DNA of 64,000 nt from Paludibacteraceae bacterium (GCA_017478725.1 JAFVDD010000014.1:38897-102896), one strand, 5' to 3'; counted from the first letter of the stretch, positions 52,078 through 61,921 are shown. Numbers and translations are program-made. Notes: generated by a model from the sequence alone, not told the origin.

Positions 52078-54032
52078 GACGCAAATTAAAAGAGTTGAGG
52101 ACTTCAGACATTTTCTCACACATGCCTACTATCAATTACCTGCCGCGGTGGAGCGTACTGCTGCTGGATTTGCTGATATGCTACGTCGCTTTCTGGCTGA
52201 GTGTGCTGGTAGGCAGCGGTATTTTTGAATACGGCAGACTCTCAAGCACATGGCCCTTATGGAAACAGTCGTTCACCGTGATCGGCGTTCAGTTGCTGAC
52301 GTTCTGGCTGTTTCATACCTACAGCGGCATTTTGCGCTTTTCCACGTTTATCGACACCGTCAAAGTGCTGCTCGCCAATATCTCGGCGGGACTGCTGCTT
52401 ATCGCCTTCAATTATATGATGGAATGGACGTTGGGTTACCATCTGGTGCTGAATACGCTGGTGGCTATCTATGTGCCTATTGCGTTTATCATGCTGTTTG
52501 TGTTGCGCGTGGGGGTCAAGACCATCGGCGAATACCTCTCCCAGCAAGGCCAGCGAAGCCCCAAAGTGCTGATCTACGGCACACAGGTAGCCGGCATTGC
52601 TATCGCCAAGATGCTCCGCTCCGCAGGCAACGTGCCCTATCATCCCAAGGGCTTTATTGCCGACCCGGGCAAGTCATCGGACTTTGAACTGGTGGGAATG
52701 CCGGTGAAGGTGCTCAACGAGAAACTGTTTGACTGGATGGAGAAGAAAAACATCCGGCATATCATCATTTCGCCCATGAAAATGCGCGAAATCAATCCGG
52801 CGAAGGACTTGCAGATTTTCATCGACCACAATATCCATATCCTCACCACGCCCTATTTCACCCAGTATGACGACACCGACCAGATCGACGCACAGCGCAT
52901 CGGACGTATCGATTCCATCCAGATTGAGGACCTGCTGGAGCGGCCGGAGATTAATATTGACCTGGATAATGTAAGCCAGATTCTTCGCAACAAAGTGGTG
53001 CTTGTCAGTGGTGCAGCCGGCAGTATAGGCAGCGAACTGGTCAGGCAGATTCAGCAGTTCCGGCCCCAGGTGACTATCCTGCTGGAGATGGCGGAGTCGC
53101 CGCTGCACGACCTGACACTCGACCTCCGCGCACAATTCCCTGAGGCACTTTTTATCCCTATTATCGCGGATGTGCGCAACCGCAACCGGATGGAGGAGAT
53201 CTTCAGCCAGTTGCGGCCCGATGTGGTCTATCACGCCGCGGCATACAAACATGTGCCGCTCATGGAGGATTACCCCAACGAGGCCGTCATGGCGAACGTC
53301 AAAGGAACCAAGAACATGGCGGACATGGCAGTCAAATACGGCGTGCAGCGTTTTGTCATGATCTCTACCGACAAGGCGGTCAACCCCACCAATATCATGG
53401 GCGCCAGCAAACGTATTGCGGAGATTTACGTCCAGTCGCTATACAAGAAACTGGTCAAACAGAACCCCGATTGCACCAAGTTTATCACCACGCGCTTCGG
53501 CAACGTGCTGGGCAGCAACGGATCGGTCATACCCTATTTCAAGAAACAGATTGCTGCCGGAGGACCGGTCACGGTCACACACCCCGATATCATCCGCTAT
53601 TTCATGACCATCCCCGAGGCCTGCTCCCTGGTGATGGAGGCCAGCACACTCGGCAACGGAGGCGAGATTTTCATCTTCGATATGGGACGGCCGGTTAAGA
53701 TTGTGGACCTGGCGAAGAACATGATCCGCCTGGCGGGATTTGTGCCCAACAAAGATATTGACATCGTCTTTTCGGGACTGCGGCCCGGCGAAAAACTCTA
53801 CGAAGAACTGCTCAACCAGAAGGAGACCACCATGCCTACCTCCAATGCCAAAATCATGATTGCCAAAGTGCGCGAGTTCGATTTTGACGAAGTGAGCAAG
53901 AAAGTGGATGAGCTCATCGCCACTACTACTACTACTACTACTACGTTCACAACCGTGCGCAGAATGAAACAGTTGGTGCCTGAGTTTATCAGCAACAACT
54001 CCATCTACGAAGAGTTGGACCAAAAGAACTGA
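52074..54032 (+). CDS. WbpM/CapD/FlaA1-type membrane UDP-sugar dehydratase/epimerase
   Basis: A protein of about 652 aa. Four membrane helices lie in the first 150 residues (WSVLLLDLLICYVAFWLSV ... LLIAFNYMMEW), then a CoA-binding-like region (VLIYGTQVAGIAIAKML), and from about 300 an SDR domain with the NAD motif VSGAAGSIGSELVRQI and STDKAVNPTNIMGASKR, as in WbpM and PglF. These make 4-keto-6-deoxy or 4,6-dehydrated UDP-GlcNAc for surface polysaccharides. I chose ATG 52074 (overlaps uvrA by ATGA) over a TTG at 52023. Near the end, seven ACT codons give a run of eight Thr. Confidence 0.92.
   Translation: MRRKLKELRTSDIFSHMPTINYLPRWSVLLLDLLICYVAFWLSVLVGSGIFEYGRLSSTWPLWKQSFTVIGVQLLTFWLFHTYSGILRFSTFIDTVKVLLANISAGLLLIAFNYMMEWTLGYHLVLNTLVAIYVPIAFIMLFVLRVGVKTIGEYLSQQGQRSPKVLIYGTQVAGIAIAKMLRSAGNVPYHPKGFIADPGKSSDFELVGMPVKVLNEKLFDWMEKKNIRHIIISPMKMREINPAKDLQIFIDHNIHILTTPYFTQYDDTDQIDAQRIGRIDSIQIEDLLERPEINIDLDNVSQILRNKVVLVSGAAGSIGSELVRQIQQFRPQVTILLEMAESPLHDLTLDLRAQFPEALFIPIIADVRNRNRMEEIFSQLRPDVVYHAAAYKHVPLMEDYPNEAVMANVKGTKNMADMAVKYGVQRFVMISTDKAVNPTNIMGASKRIAEIYVQSLYKKLVKQNPDCTKFITTRFGNVLGSNGSVIPYFKKQIAAGGPVTVTHPDIIRYFMTIPEACSLVMEASTLGNGGEIFIFDMGRPVKIVDLAKNMIRLAGFVPNKDIDIVFSGLRPGEKLYEELLNQKETTMPTSNAKIMIAKVREFDFDEVSKKVDELIATTTTTTTTFTTVRRMKQLVPEFISNNSIYEELDQKN
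53922..53945. repeat. ACT trinucleotide repeat coding for polythreonine
   Basis: Seven ACT codons followed by ACG, within the C-terminal part of the WbpM-like gene. The length may vary between strains without frameshift. Confidence 0.9.
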
Positions 54033-54044
54033 CGCCCCGCCCTC

Positions 54045-55865
54045 ATGCTAAGTATCGAGCATCTCAGTATGGAGTTCTCGTCGCGCCCTGTGCTCGACGA
54101 CATCACTTTTCTCATCAACCGCAAGGAACGCGTTGCGCTGGTGGGCAAGAACGGCGCAGGCAAATCCACCCTGCTCCGCCTCATCGCAGGCGAGTATCAG
54201 CCTACTGCCGGACGCATCAGCCGCGAGGCGGATATGACGATCGGCTATCTGCCGCAAGTCATGCTCCACACCGACGGACGGACGCTGCGAGAGGATGTGA
54301 TGAGCATCTTTGCCGGCGAAGACGAGGCGCGTTTTATTGCCGAGATGGACCGCACCATCATCGGACTCGGCTTTGAGCGCAAGGATTTTGACAGGCAGTG
54401 CTCGGAGTTCTCCGGCGGATGGAGAATGCGTATCGAGCTGGCGAAAATCCTGCTCCGCCATCCCGACCTGCTGCTGCTCGACGAGCCTACCAACCATCTG
54501 GACATCGAATCCATCCAGTGGCTCGAGGATTTCCTCAAAACCAGCCCTTCCGCTGTGCTGCTCGTCAGCCACGATCGCGCGTTTATAGATAATGTTTGCG
54601 CGCGCACGATAGAGATCACCCTCGGACGCATCTACGACTACAACGTCAACTACAGCCGTTTTGTCGAGTTGCGCAAAGAGCGCCATGAGCAACAGGTGCG
54701 CGCCTACCAGAACCAGCAGAAGATGATTCAGGACACCGAGGATTTCATCGAGCGTTTCCGTTACACAGCTACTAAGGCGGTGCAAGTGCAATCCCGCATC
54801 AAACAGTTGGAGAAACTGGAGCGGCTGGAGGTGGATCTGGAGGATACCAGCCGCCTTAACCTCCGTTTCCCGCCTGCACCGCGAAGCGGAGATTTCCCGC
54901 TGATTGTAGAGGACCTGCGCAAGGATTTCGGTTCCCACAATGTCTTCCATGACGTTACTCTCACCATCCGCCGCGGAGAAAAAGTGGCGTTCGTCGGCAA
55001 GAACGGAGAAGGCAAAACCACGCTTGTCAAATGTATCATGGGCCAGCTGGACTACATGGGCACGCTCAAAATAGGCCATAACGTCAAGATAGGCTATTTC
55101 GCACAAAACCAGGCGGCTCTGCTGGACGAAAACCTCACCGTTTTCGACACCATCGATTATGTGGCGGTCGGAGACATCCGTACCAAGATACGCGACATAC
55201 TCGGCGCATTCATGTTTGGCGGCGAGGCAAGCGAGAAGAAGGTCAAAGTCCTCTCCGGAGGCGAACGGAGCCGTCTGGCGATGATCCGTCTGCTGCTTGA
55301 GCCATGCAACCTCCTTATCCTTGATGAGCCCACCAACCATCTGGACATGCAATCCAAAGACGTGCTCAAAGCAGCCCTGCAGGATTTCAACGGAACGGTC
55401 ATCTGCGTCAGCCACGACCGCGATTTTCTTGACGGCCTGGTCTCTAAAGTCTATGAGTTCGGCGGCGGCAGAGTGAGGGAGCACCTCGGCGGAATATATG
55501 ATTTCCTCCGCGCCAAAAAGATTGATTCCCTGCAGGAACTCGAACGCAAAAATCTCACGCCCGCATCGGGTGATTCCCGACGGTCAGCCGACGGTGAGCC
55601 GACGGTCAAGTATGACGATAGAGGGACGAAAGGCGCCCAAGACTATGCGGCACAGAAAGCCGCAGCGGCTGAAAAGCGCAAAAAAGAACGCCGGATTGCT
55701 GACACCGAGGCGGAGATAGCCGAACTGGAAAAACAACAGGTGCAAATGGAGCGGTTACTTTCCGTTCCCGAGAACCAGACGGCAGAGAATTTCCAGAAAT
55801 ACGAAACACTCAAACACCGGATAGAGCAGAAAATGTATGAATGGGAAATCCTAAGCGAAGAATAA
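54045..55865 (+). CDS. ABC-F family ATPase (Uup/EttA-like)
   Basis: A 606-aa soluble protein with two ABC modules and no membrane segment. First: ALVGKNGAGKSTLLRLI, FSGGWRMRIELAK, LLLDEPTNHLDIESIQWL; second: FVGKNGEGKTTLVKC, VLSGGERSRLAMI, LILDEPTNHLDMQSKDV. The C-terminal part (from about 545) is an alpha-helical coiled coil (AEKRKKERRIADTEAEIAEL). ABC-F proteins act on the ribosome or in related translation steps. Near residues 511-521 an 11-bp repeat (55577-55609) adds SRRSADGEPTVKYD between the second module and the coiled coil. Starts 12 bases after the previous stop. Confidence 0.92.
   Translation: MLSIEHLSMEFSSRPVLDDITFLINRKERVALVGKNGAGKSTLLRLIAGEYQPTAGRISREADMTIGYLPQVMLHTDGRTLREDVMSIFAGEDEARFIAEMDRTIIGLGFERKDFDRQCSEFSGGWRMRIELAKILLRHPDLLLLDEPTNHLDIESIQWLEDFLKTSPSAVLLVSHDRAFIDNVCARTIEITLGRIYDYNVNYSRFVELRKERHEQQVRAYQNQQKMIQDTEDFIERFRYTATKAVQVQSRIKQLEKLERLEVDLEDTSRLNLRFPPAPRSGDFPLIVEDLRKDFGSHNVFHDVTLTIRRGEKVAFVGKNGEGKTTLVKCIMGQLDYMGTLKIGHNVKIGYFAQNQAALLDENLTVFDTIDYVAVGDIRTKIRDILGAFMFGGEASEKKVKVLSGGERSRLAMIRLLLEPCNLLILDEPTNHLDMQSKDVLKAALQDFNGTVICVSHDRDFLDGLVSKVYEFGGGRVREHLGGIYDFLRAKKIDSLQELERKNLTPASGDSRRSADGEPTVKYDDRGTKGAQDYAAQKAAAAEKRKKERRIADTEAEIAELEKQQVQMERLLSVPENQTAENFQKYETLKHRIEQKMYEWEILSEE
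55577..55609. repeat. three 11-bp tandem repeats inside the ABC-F gene
   Basis: CCGACGGTCAG, CCGACGGTGAG and CCGACGGTCAA occur in a row. Three units total 33 bp, so the frame is preserved; they lie in the linker before the coiled-coil tail. Confidence 0.85.
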
Positions 55866-55868
55866 GCT

Positions 55869-57011
55869 ATGAAAGAGATTATTGATTACATCATCACTTG
55901 GCTGTGCTACGGCGATGAAGAGTTGGCGCAACGGGTTGCCTATACGGCAGACGAACAGGCGCTTCAGACGCACGACGTGATTATTGTGCCTAACGGACAC
56001 TTGGGAAAGGATATTGTGCTGCCGGACATGCACAAACCGGCGACCGACAATCCCTCCAAAGGCAAGTATATCATCCGTACGGACATCGTCTATAACACCT
56101 TCTTTTTCACTTCGCGTGCCGAAGAACTCATCAACCCGCAACGCGATGAGCACGGACGGTTTGCGGCCGGGTTCTCCATTCTCGGCAAGAACAACCGTTT
56201 GCAGATTCCTATGCTTGACGAGCATGCACGGCTGCTGCTCAAACTGCTGGATGCGCCTATGCCGGCTCCCGGTTTCGGACATATCTATCTGACCCACGAC
56301 ATTGATTCATTTGCCCGCTACCGCCATCTGCGCGGCGCTGTAGGAGGCATCCTGCGCGGCGAAGCAAGACAGGTGTGGGACTCGCTCATGGATATCCACC
56401 GCGACCCGCTATATACTTTCCCGTGGATAATTGACCGCGACCGGGAAGTGCCCTCTGCCGATACGATCTATTTCGTCAAACGGACACCCGGAAAAGGCTA
56501 CGACTATCCGCAATACAGGTTGTGGGGACGCGACTGGAGAAAACTGAAGAAACTGCTCCGCTACAGCAATGCCTATTTAGGTGTTCACGGCAGTTATTAC
56601 GGCACTATACCGGATATTCAATACAGCCGTATGTACCGCGCGCACTACCTGCGCTGCCCGATTGACCAGATGCAACGGCTCGCCGATAAAGGCTACACCG
56701 ATGATTTCACCATGGGCTTTGCCGACCAGGCTGGATTCCGCCTGCAAACGGCAAGGCCCGTACGCTGGATCAACCCGAAGACCATGCAGCTGACCGGCCT
56801 CACACTCCATCCGCTGACGGTGATGGACAACACACTGAGCCAGAGCAACTACATGCACCTTACTGAAGACGAGGCGTATTTCCTCTGCGAACGCCTGTTC
56901 GCAAAAATCAAAATGCACCACGGCGATGCCTGCCTGCTATGGCACAACGATGCGTTTGTGTCAGAAGCACAGCAATCGCTCTATACCAAACTGCTGACTC
57001 TTCTCCGATAG
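55869..57011 (+). CDS. DUF7033-like / polysaccharide-deacetylase-type protein
   Basis: A 380-aa protein without signal peptide. The middle, GFGHIYLTHDIDSFARYRHL, has the His-Asp-x-Asp pattern seen at the metal site of polysaccharide-deacetylase-like proteins, preceded by a region resembling DUF7033 (YIITWLCYGDEELAQRVAY). A second block, GVHGSYYG, and late LLWHNDAFV contain further His residues at positions consistent with a deacetylase fold. Its tight spacing with a glycosyltransferase (three bases) and the sugar-nucleotide enzyme upstream suggests a part in surface-glycan processing. The precise reaction is unknown and the catalytic call is tentative. Confidence 0.6.
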   Translation: MKEIIDYIITWLCYGDEELAQRVAYTADEQALQTHDVIIVPNGHLGKDIVLPDMHKPATDNPSKGKYIIRTDIVYNTFFFTSRAEELINPQRDEHGRFAAGFSILGKNNRLQIPMLDEHARLLLKLLDAPMPAPGFGHIYLTHDIDSFARYRHLRGAVGGILRGEARQVWDSLMDIHRDPLYTFPWIIDRDREVPSADTIYFVKRTPGKGYDYPQYRLWGRDWRKLKKLLRYSNAYLGVHGSYYGTIPDIQYSRMYRAHYLRCPIDQMQRLADKGYTDDFTMGFADQAGFRLQTARPVRWINPKTMQLTGLTLHPLTVMDNTLSQSNYMHLTEDEAYFLCERLFAKIKMHHGDACLLWHNDAFVSEAQQSLYTKLLTLLR

Positions 57012-57014
57012 CAA

Positions 57015-58172
57015 ATGTCCGGCAACAAACTACGAATATTAGTCATCTCCGATCCGCCTGCTGCGCCCGGTTTTATGCCGAGGCTCCGCTATCTGTGCGA
57101 TTATCTGGTACGGAAAGGCTATGCCGTCACATTGCTCACCGAAGCCTACCAGCCGCTGAGTTTTGAGCACAACTATCCGGTTGTTACCATTCCCATGTAC
57201 AGCGGCGGAATGGCGGATTGGGCTGTCAAAACGGTTTGGACACTTCTCACCGATTGGCACAACCGCGCTTTTGCACGCAAATGGTTCAACCGGCAGGAGA
57301 AGGACAACTGTCCCGATGGCCAACGCTTTGACATGGTGCTTTGCACAGCCTTTTCCGATTTCCCATTAGGCGCCGCCAAGCGCATTGCCGGAGCTTTGCA
57401 GGTGCCGCTCATTTGCGACATCCGCGACTTGGATGAACAGGTAGAGAATTCCACCTACCAATACCGGCATCAGACGTGGTGGACAATGCCTTTCCGCCGG
57501 TTGTACAGAGCCGTACATATCCGCCGCAGGAATCATGTACTTCGTACAGCGGACGCCGTCACTACGGTTTCGCCATGGCATGTGGATTTTATCCGGCAGT
57601 TCAACCCCAATGTTCACTTGGTCTATAACGGCTTTGATGACAAGCAGTTCTACCCGGCAGACACCCCTGCGAAGCGGTTTAAGATTACGTATATAGGCAG
57701 TCTGTTCGGGTGGCAACAAGCGTCATTGGATCAAGTGAAGCGCATCGTGGAGAGTCTGGGTCCGGATATCGAACTGGACATCCACACGCCGCAGCACAAC
57801 ACACTTGCCCACAACCAGTTGGGCGATGCGATCCGGCAAAGCAGTATCATGCTGGTGCTCACCAATCCGCGCACACACGGAATGCTGACTACCAAGTTCT
57901 ATGAAGCGCTGGGATGCGCCAAGCCTGTTCTGTGCGTGCCGTCTGACAAAGGAGCATTGGCACAGTTGATCCGCTACACCAACGCCGGGCTGGCGACCGA
58001 CAATCCGGATCTCATCCGATCATTCATCACCGGCAAGTACCGGGAGTGGCGGCAGAACGGCTTCACCAGGCAAGCAGTCGTGCATCGCGAGGAATTTTCG
58101 CGTGAGACGCAGAGCCGGAGAATGGAAGAAGTATTAGAATGGGCAAATAATGGTTTTATAGCAAAAAAATAG
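57015..58172 (+). CDS. glycosyltransferase, GT4-like
   Basis: A 385-aa GT-B enzyme: the N-terminal loop LVISDPPAAPGFMPRLRYL, mid-protein DIRDLDEQVENS and DAVTTVSPWHVDFI, then FKITYIGSLFGWQQASLD and the donor block TTKFYEALGCAKPVLCV with its conserved Glu. It is probably part of the surface-glycan group together with the DUF7033-like and WbpM-like genes. No later gene follows before the promoter of the nuclease gene; no hairpin terminator was seen. Sugar specificity unknown. Confidence 0.85.
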   Translation: MSGNKLRILVISDPPAAPGFMPRLRYLCDYLVRKGYAVTLLTEAYQPLSFEHNYPVVTIPMYSGGMADWAVKTVWTLLTDWHNRAFARKWFNRQEKDNCPDGQRFDMVLCTAFSDFPLGAAKRIAGALQVPLICDIRDLDEQVENSTYQYRHQTWWTMPFRRLYRAVHIRRRNHVLRTADAVTTVSPWHVDFIRQFNPNVHLVYNGFDDKQFYPADTPAKRFKITYIGSLFGWQQASLDQVKRIVESLGPDIELDIHTPQHNTLAHNQLGDAIRQSSIMLVLTNPRTHGMLTTKFYEALGCAKPVLCVPSDKGALAQLIRYTNAGLATDNPDLIRSFITGKYREWRQNGFTRQAVVHREEFSRETQSRRMEEVLEWANNGFIAKK

Positions 58173-58181
58173 ATACAAAGA

Positions 58182-58214
58182 TTTGCGTATCTCAAAAAAA
58201 ATACGTATCTTTGC
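58182..58214 (+). promoter_or_regulatory. promoter of the S1/P1 nuclease gene
   Basis: TTTG at 58182-58185, a 20-base spacer and TATCTTTG at 58206-58213. The start codon at 58237 follows about 23 bases later. The -33 region reads TTTGCGTAT, matching the extended form in other promoters here. Confidence 0.85.
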
Positions 58215-58236
58215 ACTCGATTTCAATTCTGATTTT

Positions 58237-59049
58237 ATGAAACGGATCGTTTTCCTCCTGCTCGCAGCGTTATGCTTGAGCCTGTATTCACTTCCTACCC
58301 TCGCATGGGGTCAGGAGGGGCATCGTATTATCGCCAAGATTGCCTACGACAATCTCAAACAAGGTACCCGCAAGCGCGTGGACAAGATACTCGGCAAACA
58401 GGGAATCATCTATTATGCCAACTGGCCGGACGAGATCAAGAGCGACACTATCTACCCCACCTCTTACGACTGGCATTTCCAGGATTTCAACGGCGGCATG
58501 ACTGACAGTGCCGTAGTGGCGGCTTTGACCGACTATCCGAAGGAAGGCGGCAACCTGTTCCGCGTCATGGACGAGCTCATTGTAATGGCGAAAGGCGGGA
58601 AGGCGAACGGCGAGGGTATTGTGCCCGGGATGCCTGAGGCGGATATGCTGAAGTTTATCGTCCATCTGACAGGCGACCGTTTCTGCCCCATGCACACGGC
58701 GCACATGGATGACCTGGGCGGCAACCGCGTGAAGATGAAATGGTTCGGACGCGACACACGGCTGCACACCGTCTGGGACACCAACTTGATTGAGAGTCAG
58801 GGATATAGCTATGCCGAATATGCACAAATGCTGGAGCATACATACGGCTATCTGAAAAAGGACATTATGGCACGCACAGAGGAAGAATTGCTTCTCAACA
58901 ACTACCATTTCACCGAAGCTATCTATGCCTACCAGGCTACGTGGGACGGCAACACATACCACTACATCTACCGCTGGCACCAGCCGATGGAGAAACAACT
59001 CTATATAGCAGGTATCCGGCTGGCCAAGTTGCTGAACTCGATATATTGA
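58237..59049 (+). CDS. S1/P1-type zinc nuclease, exported
   Basis: A 270-aa protein with a signal peptide that would be cut before WGQEGHRIIAKIA, giving an N-terminal Trp as required for the zinc cluster. Other zinc ligands are visible: His in GQEGH, Asp in NWPDEIKSD, His in YDWHFQDF, His and Asp in HLTGDRFCPMH (with HMDDLGGN) and His-Asp in LHTVWDTN. The trinuclear zinc site thus appears complete. These enzymes cut single-stranded DNA and RNA and can remove 3-prime phosphate. It has its own promoter and is encoded ahead of a TonB receptor gene, possibly as part of nucleic-acid scavenging. Chosen start is ATG 58237. Confidence 0.93.
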   Translation: MKRIVFLLLAALCLSLYSLPTLAWGQEGHRIIAKIAYDNLKQGTRKRVDKILGKQGIIYYANWPDEIKSDTIYPTSYDWHFQDFNGGMTDSAVVAALTDYPKEGGNLFRVMDELIVMAKGGKANGEGIVPGMPEADMLKFIVHLTGDRFCPMHTAHMDDLGGNRVKMKWFGRDTRLHTVWDTNLIESQGYSYAEYAQMLEHTYGYLKKDIMARTEEELLLNNYHFTEAIYAYQATWDGNTYHYIYRWHQPMEKQLYIAGIRLAKLLNSIY

Positions 59050-59052
59050 TAA

Positions 59053-59128
59053 CCCGATATTCCCCCGATATTCCCCCGATATGCCTCCGATATAACCCCG
59101 ATACCCCCCCGATAAGACCCCGATGCGG
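59053..59128. repeat. seven 11-bp tandem repeats, CCCGATATTCC type
   Basis: Immediately after the nuclease stop codon begins a run of seven 11-bp units (CCCGATATTCC twice, then variants CCCGATATGCC, TCCGATATAAC and others). It fills half of the gap before the TonB receptor gene and matches the class at 43619-43673. Confidence 0.9.
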
Positions 59129-59205
59129 AACCGGCGGCTCCAAGAGGGTATCAGGAACTACCAATAAACAACCATTTTTATTTATCACAATTCATCTTTT
59201 CTTTT

Positions 59206-61920
59206 ATGAAGAAAATCATTACGTTGCTCTTCTGCGTGGCGGCTTGTATGAGTCTGGGTGCGCAGAACCAGAAAGTGAGCGGTAGTGTACGCGACGCGAA
59301 GACCGGCGAGGAACTGATCGGCGTGTCCGTTCTTGAGACCGGCACCACGAATGGTATTGTCACCGACCTGGACGGTAATTTCACGATTCAGGTACAGCCC
59401 GGTGCCGAGTTGCAGCTCTCGTATGTCGGCTACCAGACGGTTACTTTGACCGTCAAAGGCGGCGATTTGGGAGTCATCCGATTGGAGCCCGAGGCTATCG
59501 CGCTGGAGGACGTTACAATCACCGGCCAGCTGGCCCGCACCCAGCAAACACCGGTAGCCGTGAGTCAGGTGACAGCGCTTGAGATCGAAGAGCGACTGGC
59601 AGGCCAGGAGTTTCCCGAAGTGCTGAAGAACACACCGGGTGTACACGCCAACGGCCAAGGCGGCGGTTGGGGCGACAGCGAAATATGGATGCGCGGATTC
59701 GACAACACCAACGTAGCTACGATGATCAACGGTGTGCCGATGAACGATATGGAAGGCGGAACGGTATATTGGAGCAACTGGCAGGGCCTGAGCGATGTAA
59801 CATCCGTCATGCAGACGCAGCGCGGTATGGGTGCCAGCAAGTTGTCGGCTCCCTCAGTAGGAGGTACCATCAATATCGTCACCCGCGGCATCGATGCCAA
59901 GAAAGGCGGAACACTCAGCTATGCCATGGGTAATGACGGATACAACAAAGTGCTGTTCTCCGTGAGCACGGGTCTGATGAAGAACGGTTGGGCAATTACC
60001 GTAATGGGTAGCCGCACATGGGGTAACGGATATATCCAGGGCACCGGATTTGAGGGCTACAGCTATTTCGCCAATATCTCCAAACGTATCAATGAGAGCC
60101 ATCAGCTTTCGCTCACCGGCTTCGGTGCGCCGCAGTGGCACTGGACACGTCCTGCCGGCAAGTACGGCGCACTGACTCTGGCGGAATGGAACCGTGTAGC
60201 GCAATATATGCCCAGCGGCATGGACCGCCGCCAATACAACCCTTCCTATGGTCTGGGCAAGGACGGCAAACAGGCCGGTACCAACTACAACCAATATCAC
60301 AAACCGCAGATCTCGCTGAACCATATATGGCAGATTGATGACCTCAGCAGTCTGAGTACTACCGCTTATGTTTCTATCGGCCGCGGTTTTGGCCGCACGG
60401 CGGAGAACGGCTATGGCTCCAGCTATTCCTACAGCGACCTGACCAACGGTGCTGCCAGCGGAACCATCACCCATACGTTCCGCGATGAAGTGACAGGAAT
60501 GTTTGACTACGCCCAAGTACAGGAAATCAACGCCGCAGCCGAGTCCGGTTCCGAACTGGTGATTTGCGAGAACCGCAACTACCACAACTGGGTAGGACTG
60601 GTTTCCACCTATGACAAAAAGTTCCTGGATTGTCTGGAGTTGACCGCCGGTGTGGATGTACGCTGGTATCAGGGTATCCACCAAGCCGTGGTAAGCGACC
60701 TGTTCGGCGGCAGTTATTATATTGATGCCACACGCAGCAAAGTAAACCCGGACAACAACCCCAATGCCGCAGACATCAACTGGGTGACTGAGAAATTAGG
60801 CGTGGGCGATATTGCCTATCGTGACTACACCGGAACGATTGTGCAAGAGGGTGTGTTCGGTAGTCTGGAATACAGCAAAAACAACCTCTCGGCATTTATC
60901 AACGCCTCTATCAGCCTGAACCACAACTGGCGTACCGACCGCTACTATTATAATAACGTTACCGCGCGCGACTCGGTTGCACGCGTAGGCGGTACCATCA
61001 AAGGCGGTGTCAACTACAAGTTTGCCAAGTATCATAATGTGTTCGTCAACGCAGGCTATATCAGCCGTGCGCCGAAATATCAGGCTATCTATATGTCTGT
61101 CAGCACATCCAATGCCATCAACACAGCAGCCCGCAACGAACAGATTGCTTCCGTGGAAGTAGGTTACGGCTTTGAGAACCAATATGCTTCTGTTCATGTG
61201 AACGGTTATTTCACCGAATGGATGGACAAGACGATGACCAAATACGGTACGCTGAGTGACCAAGTGACCAATTACTACCTCAACATGACCGGCGTGGGAG
61301 CACGTCACATGGGTCTGGAGTTTGAGGCGAAAGCACGTCCTACCAAATGGCTCGAGTTATCCGCTATGGTTTCGCTCGGCAACTGGAAATGGGATCGCGA
61401 CAGCGTAATCGGTTATGCCTACGACGAGCACGGACTGCCTATGACGGCTGACGGAAAAGTCACCGAAATCGGCGCTCCTGACCATTTCTGGGCAAAAATC
61501 AATATGAAGGGCATCCAGGTAGGCGGTCAGGCACAGACTACCGCCAACTTCGGCATCCTCTTCAAGCCCTTCAAGGGATTCCGTATCGGTGGCGAATACA
61601 CGCTCTACGATCGCAACTATAGTTACTACTCCTTCTCGGGATCCGACCTCACGCCGGGCAAGGTGATGAATATCGTAGCACCCTATCGCTGCCCGATTGG
61701 CGGCAGCATGGATCTGCGCGCCAGCTATTCGTTCGAGATCGGCAAAGTACGTGCCACTATTGCCGGCAACGTAACCAACGTCCTCAATCAGTACTATATC
61801 GAGAAAGCATGGTCGGCTAACACCACTACCACCACTATATCCGAGAATACGAAGGACAACATCTATTTCTTCTACAACAAAGGAAGGCAGTGGAATATTC
61901 GATTGAAACTCAACTTCTAA
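59206..61920 (+). CDS. TonB-dependent outer-membrane receptor with carboxypeptidase-regulatory-like domain
   Basis: A 904-aa protein. After a signal peptide (about 20 residues) comes KVSGSVRDAKTGEELIGVSV, the CarboxypepD_reg-like domain, then the plug with EVLKNTPGVHANGQ, EIWMRGFDNTNVATMINGVP and GGTINIVTRG, and a barrel ending WNIRLKLNF. Length is below the SusC class (about 1,000) and there is no susD next to it, so it is closer to general TonB receptors. The substrate is unknown; linkage with the nuclease and with an OB-fold lipoprotein suggests nucleic-acid fragments. Confidence 0.93.
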   Translation: MKKIITLLFCVAACMSLGAQNQKVSGSVRDAKTGEELIGVSVLETGTTNGIVTDLDGNFTIQVQPGAELQLSYVGYQTVTLTVKGGDLGVIRLEPEAIALEDVTITGQLARTQQTPVAVSQVTALEIEERLAGQEFPEVLKNTPGVHANGQGGGWGDSEIWMRGFDNTNVATMINGVPMNDMEGGTVYWSNWQGLSDVTSVMQTQRGMGASKLSAPSVGGTINIVTRGIDAKKGGTLSYAMGNDGYNKVLFSVSTGLMKNGWAITVMGSRTWGNGYIQGTGFEGYSYFANISKRINESHQLSLTGFGAPQWHWTRPAGKYGALTLAEWNRVAQYMPSGMDRRQYNPSYGLGKDGKQAGTNYNQYHKPQISLNHIWQIDDLSSLSTTAYVSIGRGFGRTAENGYGSSYSYSDLTNGAASGTITHTFRDEVTGMFDYAQVQEINAAAESGSELVICENRNYHNWVGLVSTYDKKFLDCLELTAGVDVRWYQGIHQAVVSDLFGGSYYIDATRSKVNPDNNPNAADINWVTEKLGVGDIAYRDYTGTIVQEGVFGSLEYSKNNLSAFINASISLNHNWRTDRYYYNNVTARDSVARVGGTIKGGVNYKFAKYHNVFVNAGYISRAPKYQAIYMSVSTSNAINTAARNEQIASVEVGYGFENQYASVHVNGYFTEWMDKTMTKYGTLSDQVTNYYLNMTGVGARHMGLEFEAKARPTKWLELSAMVSLGNWKWDRDSVIGYAYDEHGLPMTADGKVTEIGAPDHFWAKINMKGIQVGGQAQTTANFGILFKPFKGFRIGGEYTLYDRNYSYYSFSGSDLTPGKVMNIVAPYRCPIGGSMDLRASYSFEIGKVRATIAGNVTNVLNQYYIEKAWSANTTTTTISENTKDNIYFFYNKGRQWNIRLKLNF

Positions 61921-61921
61921 C

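Noticed and set aside
54048-55484. 478-codon open frame opposite the ABC-F gene
   Set aside because: Shadow of a gene with two clear ABC modules.
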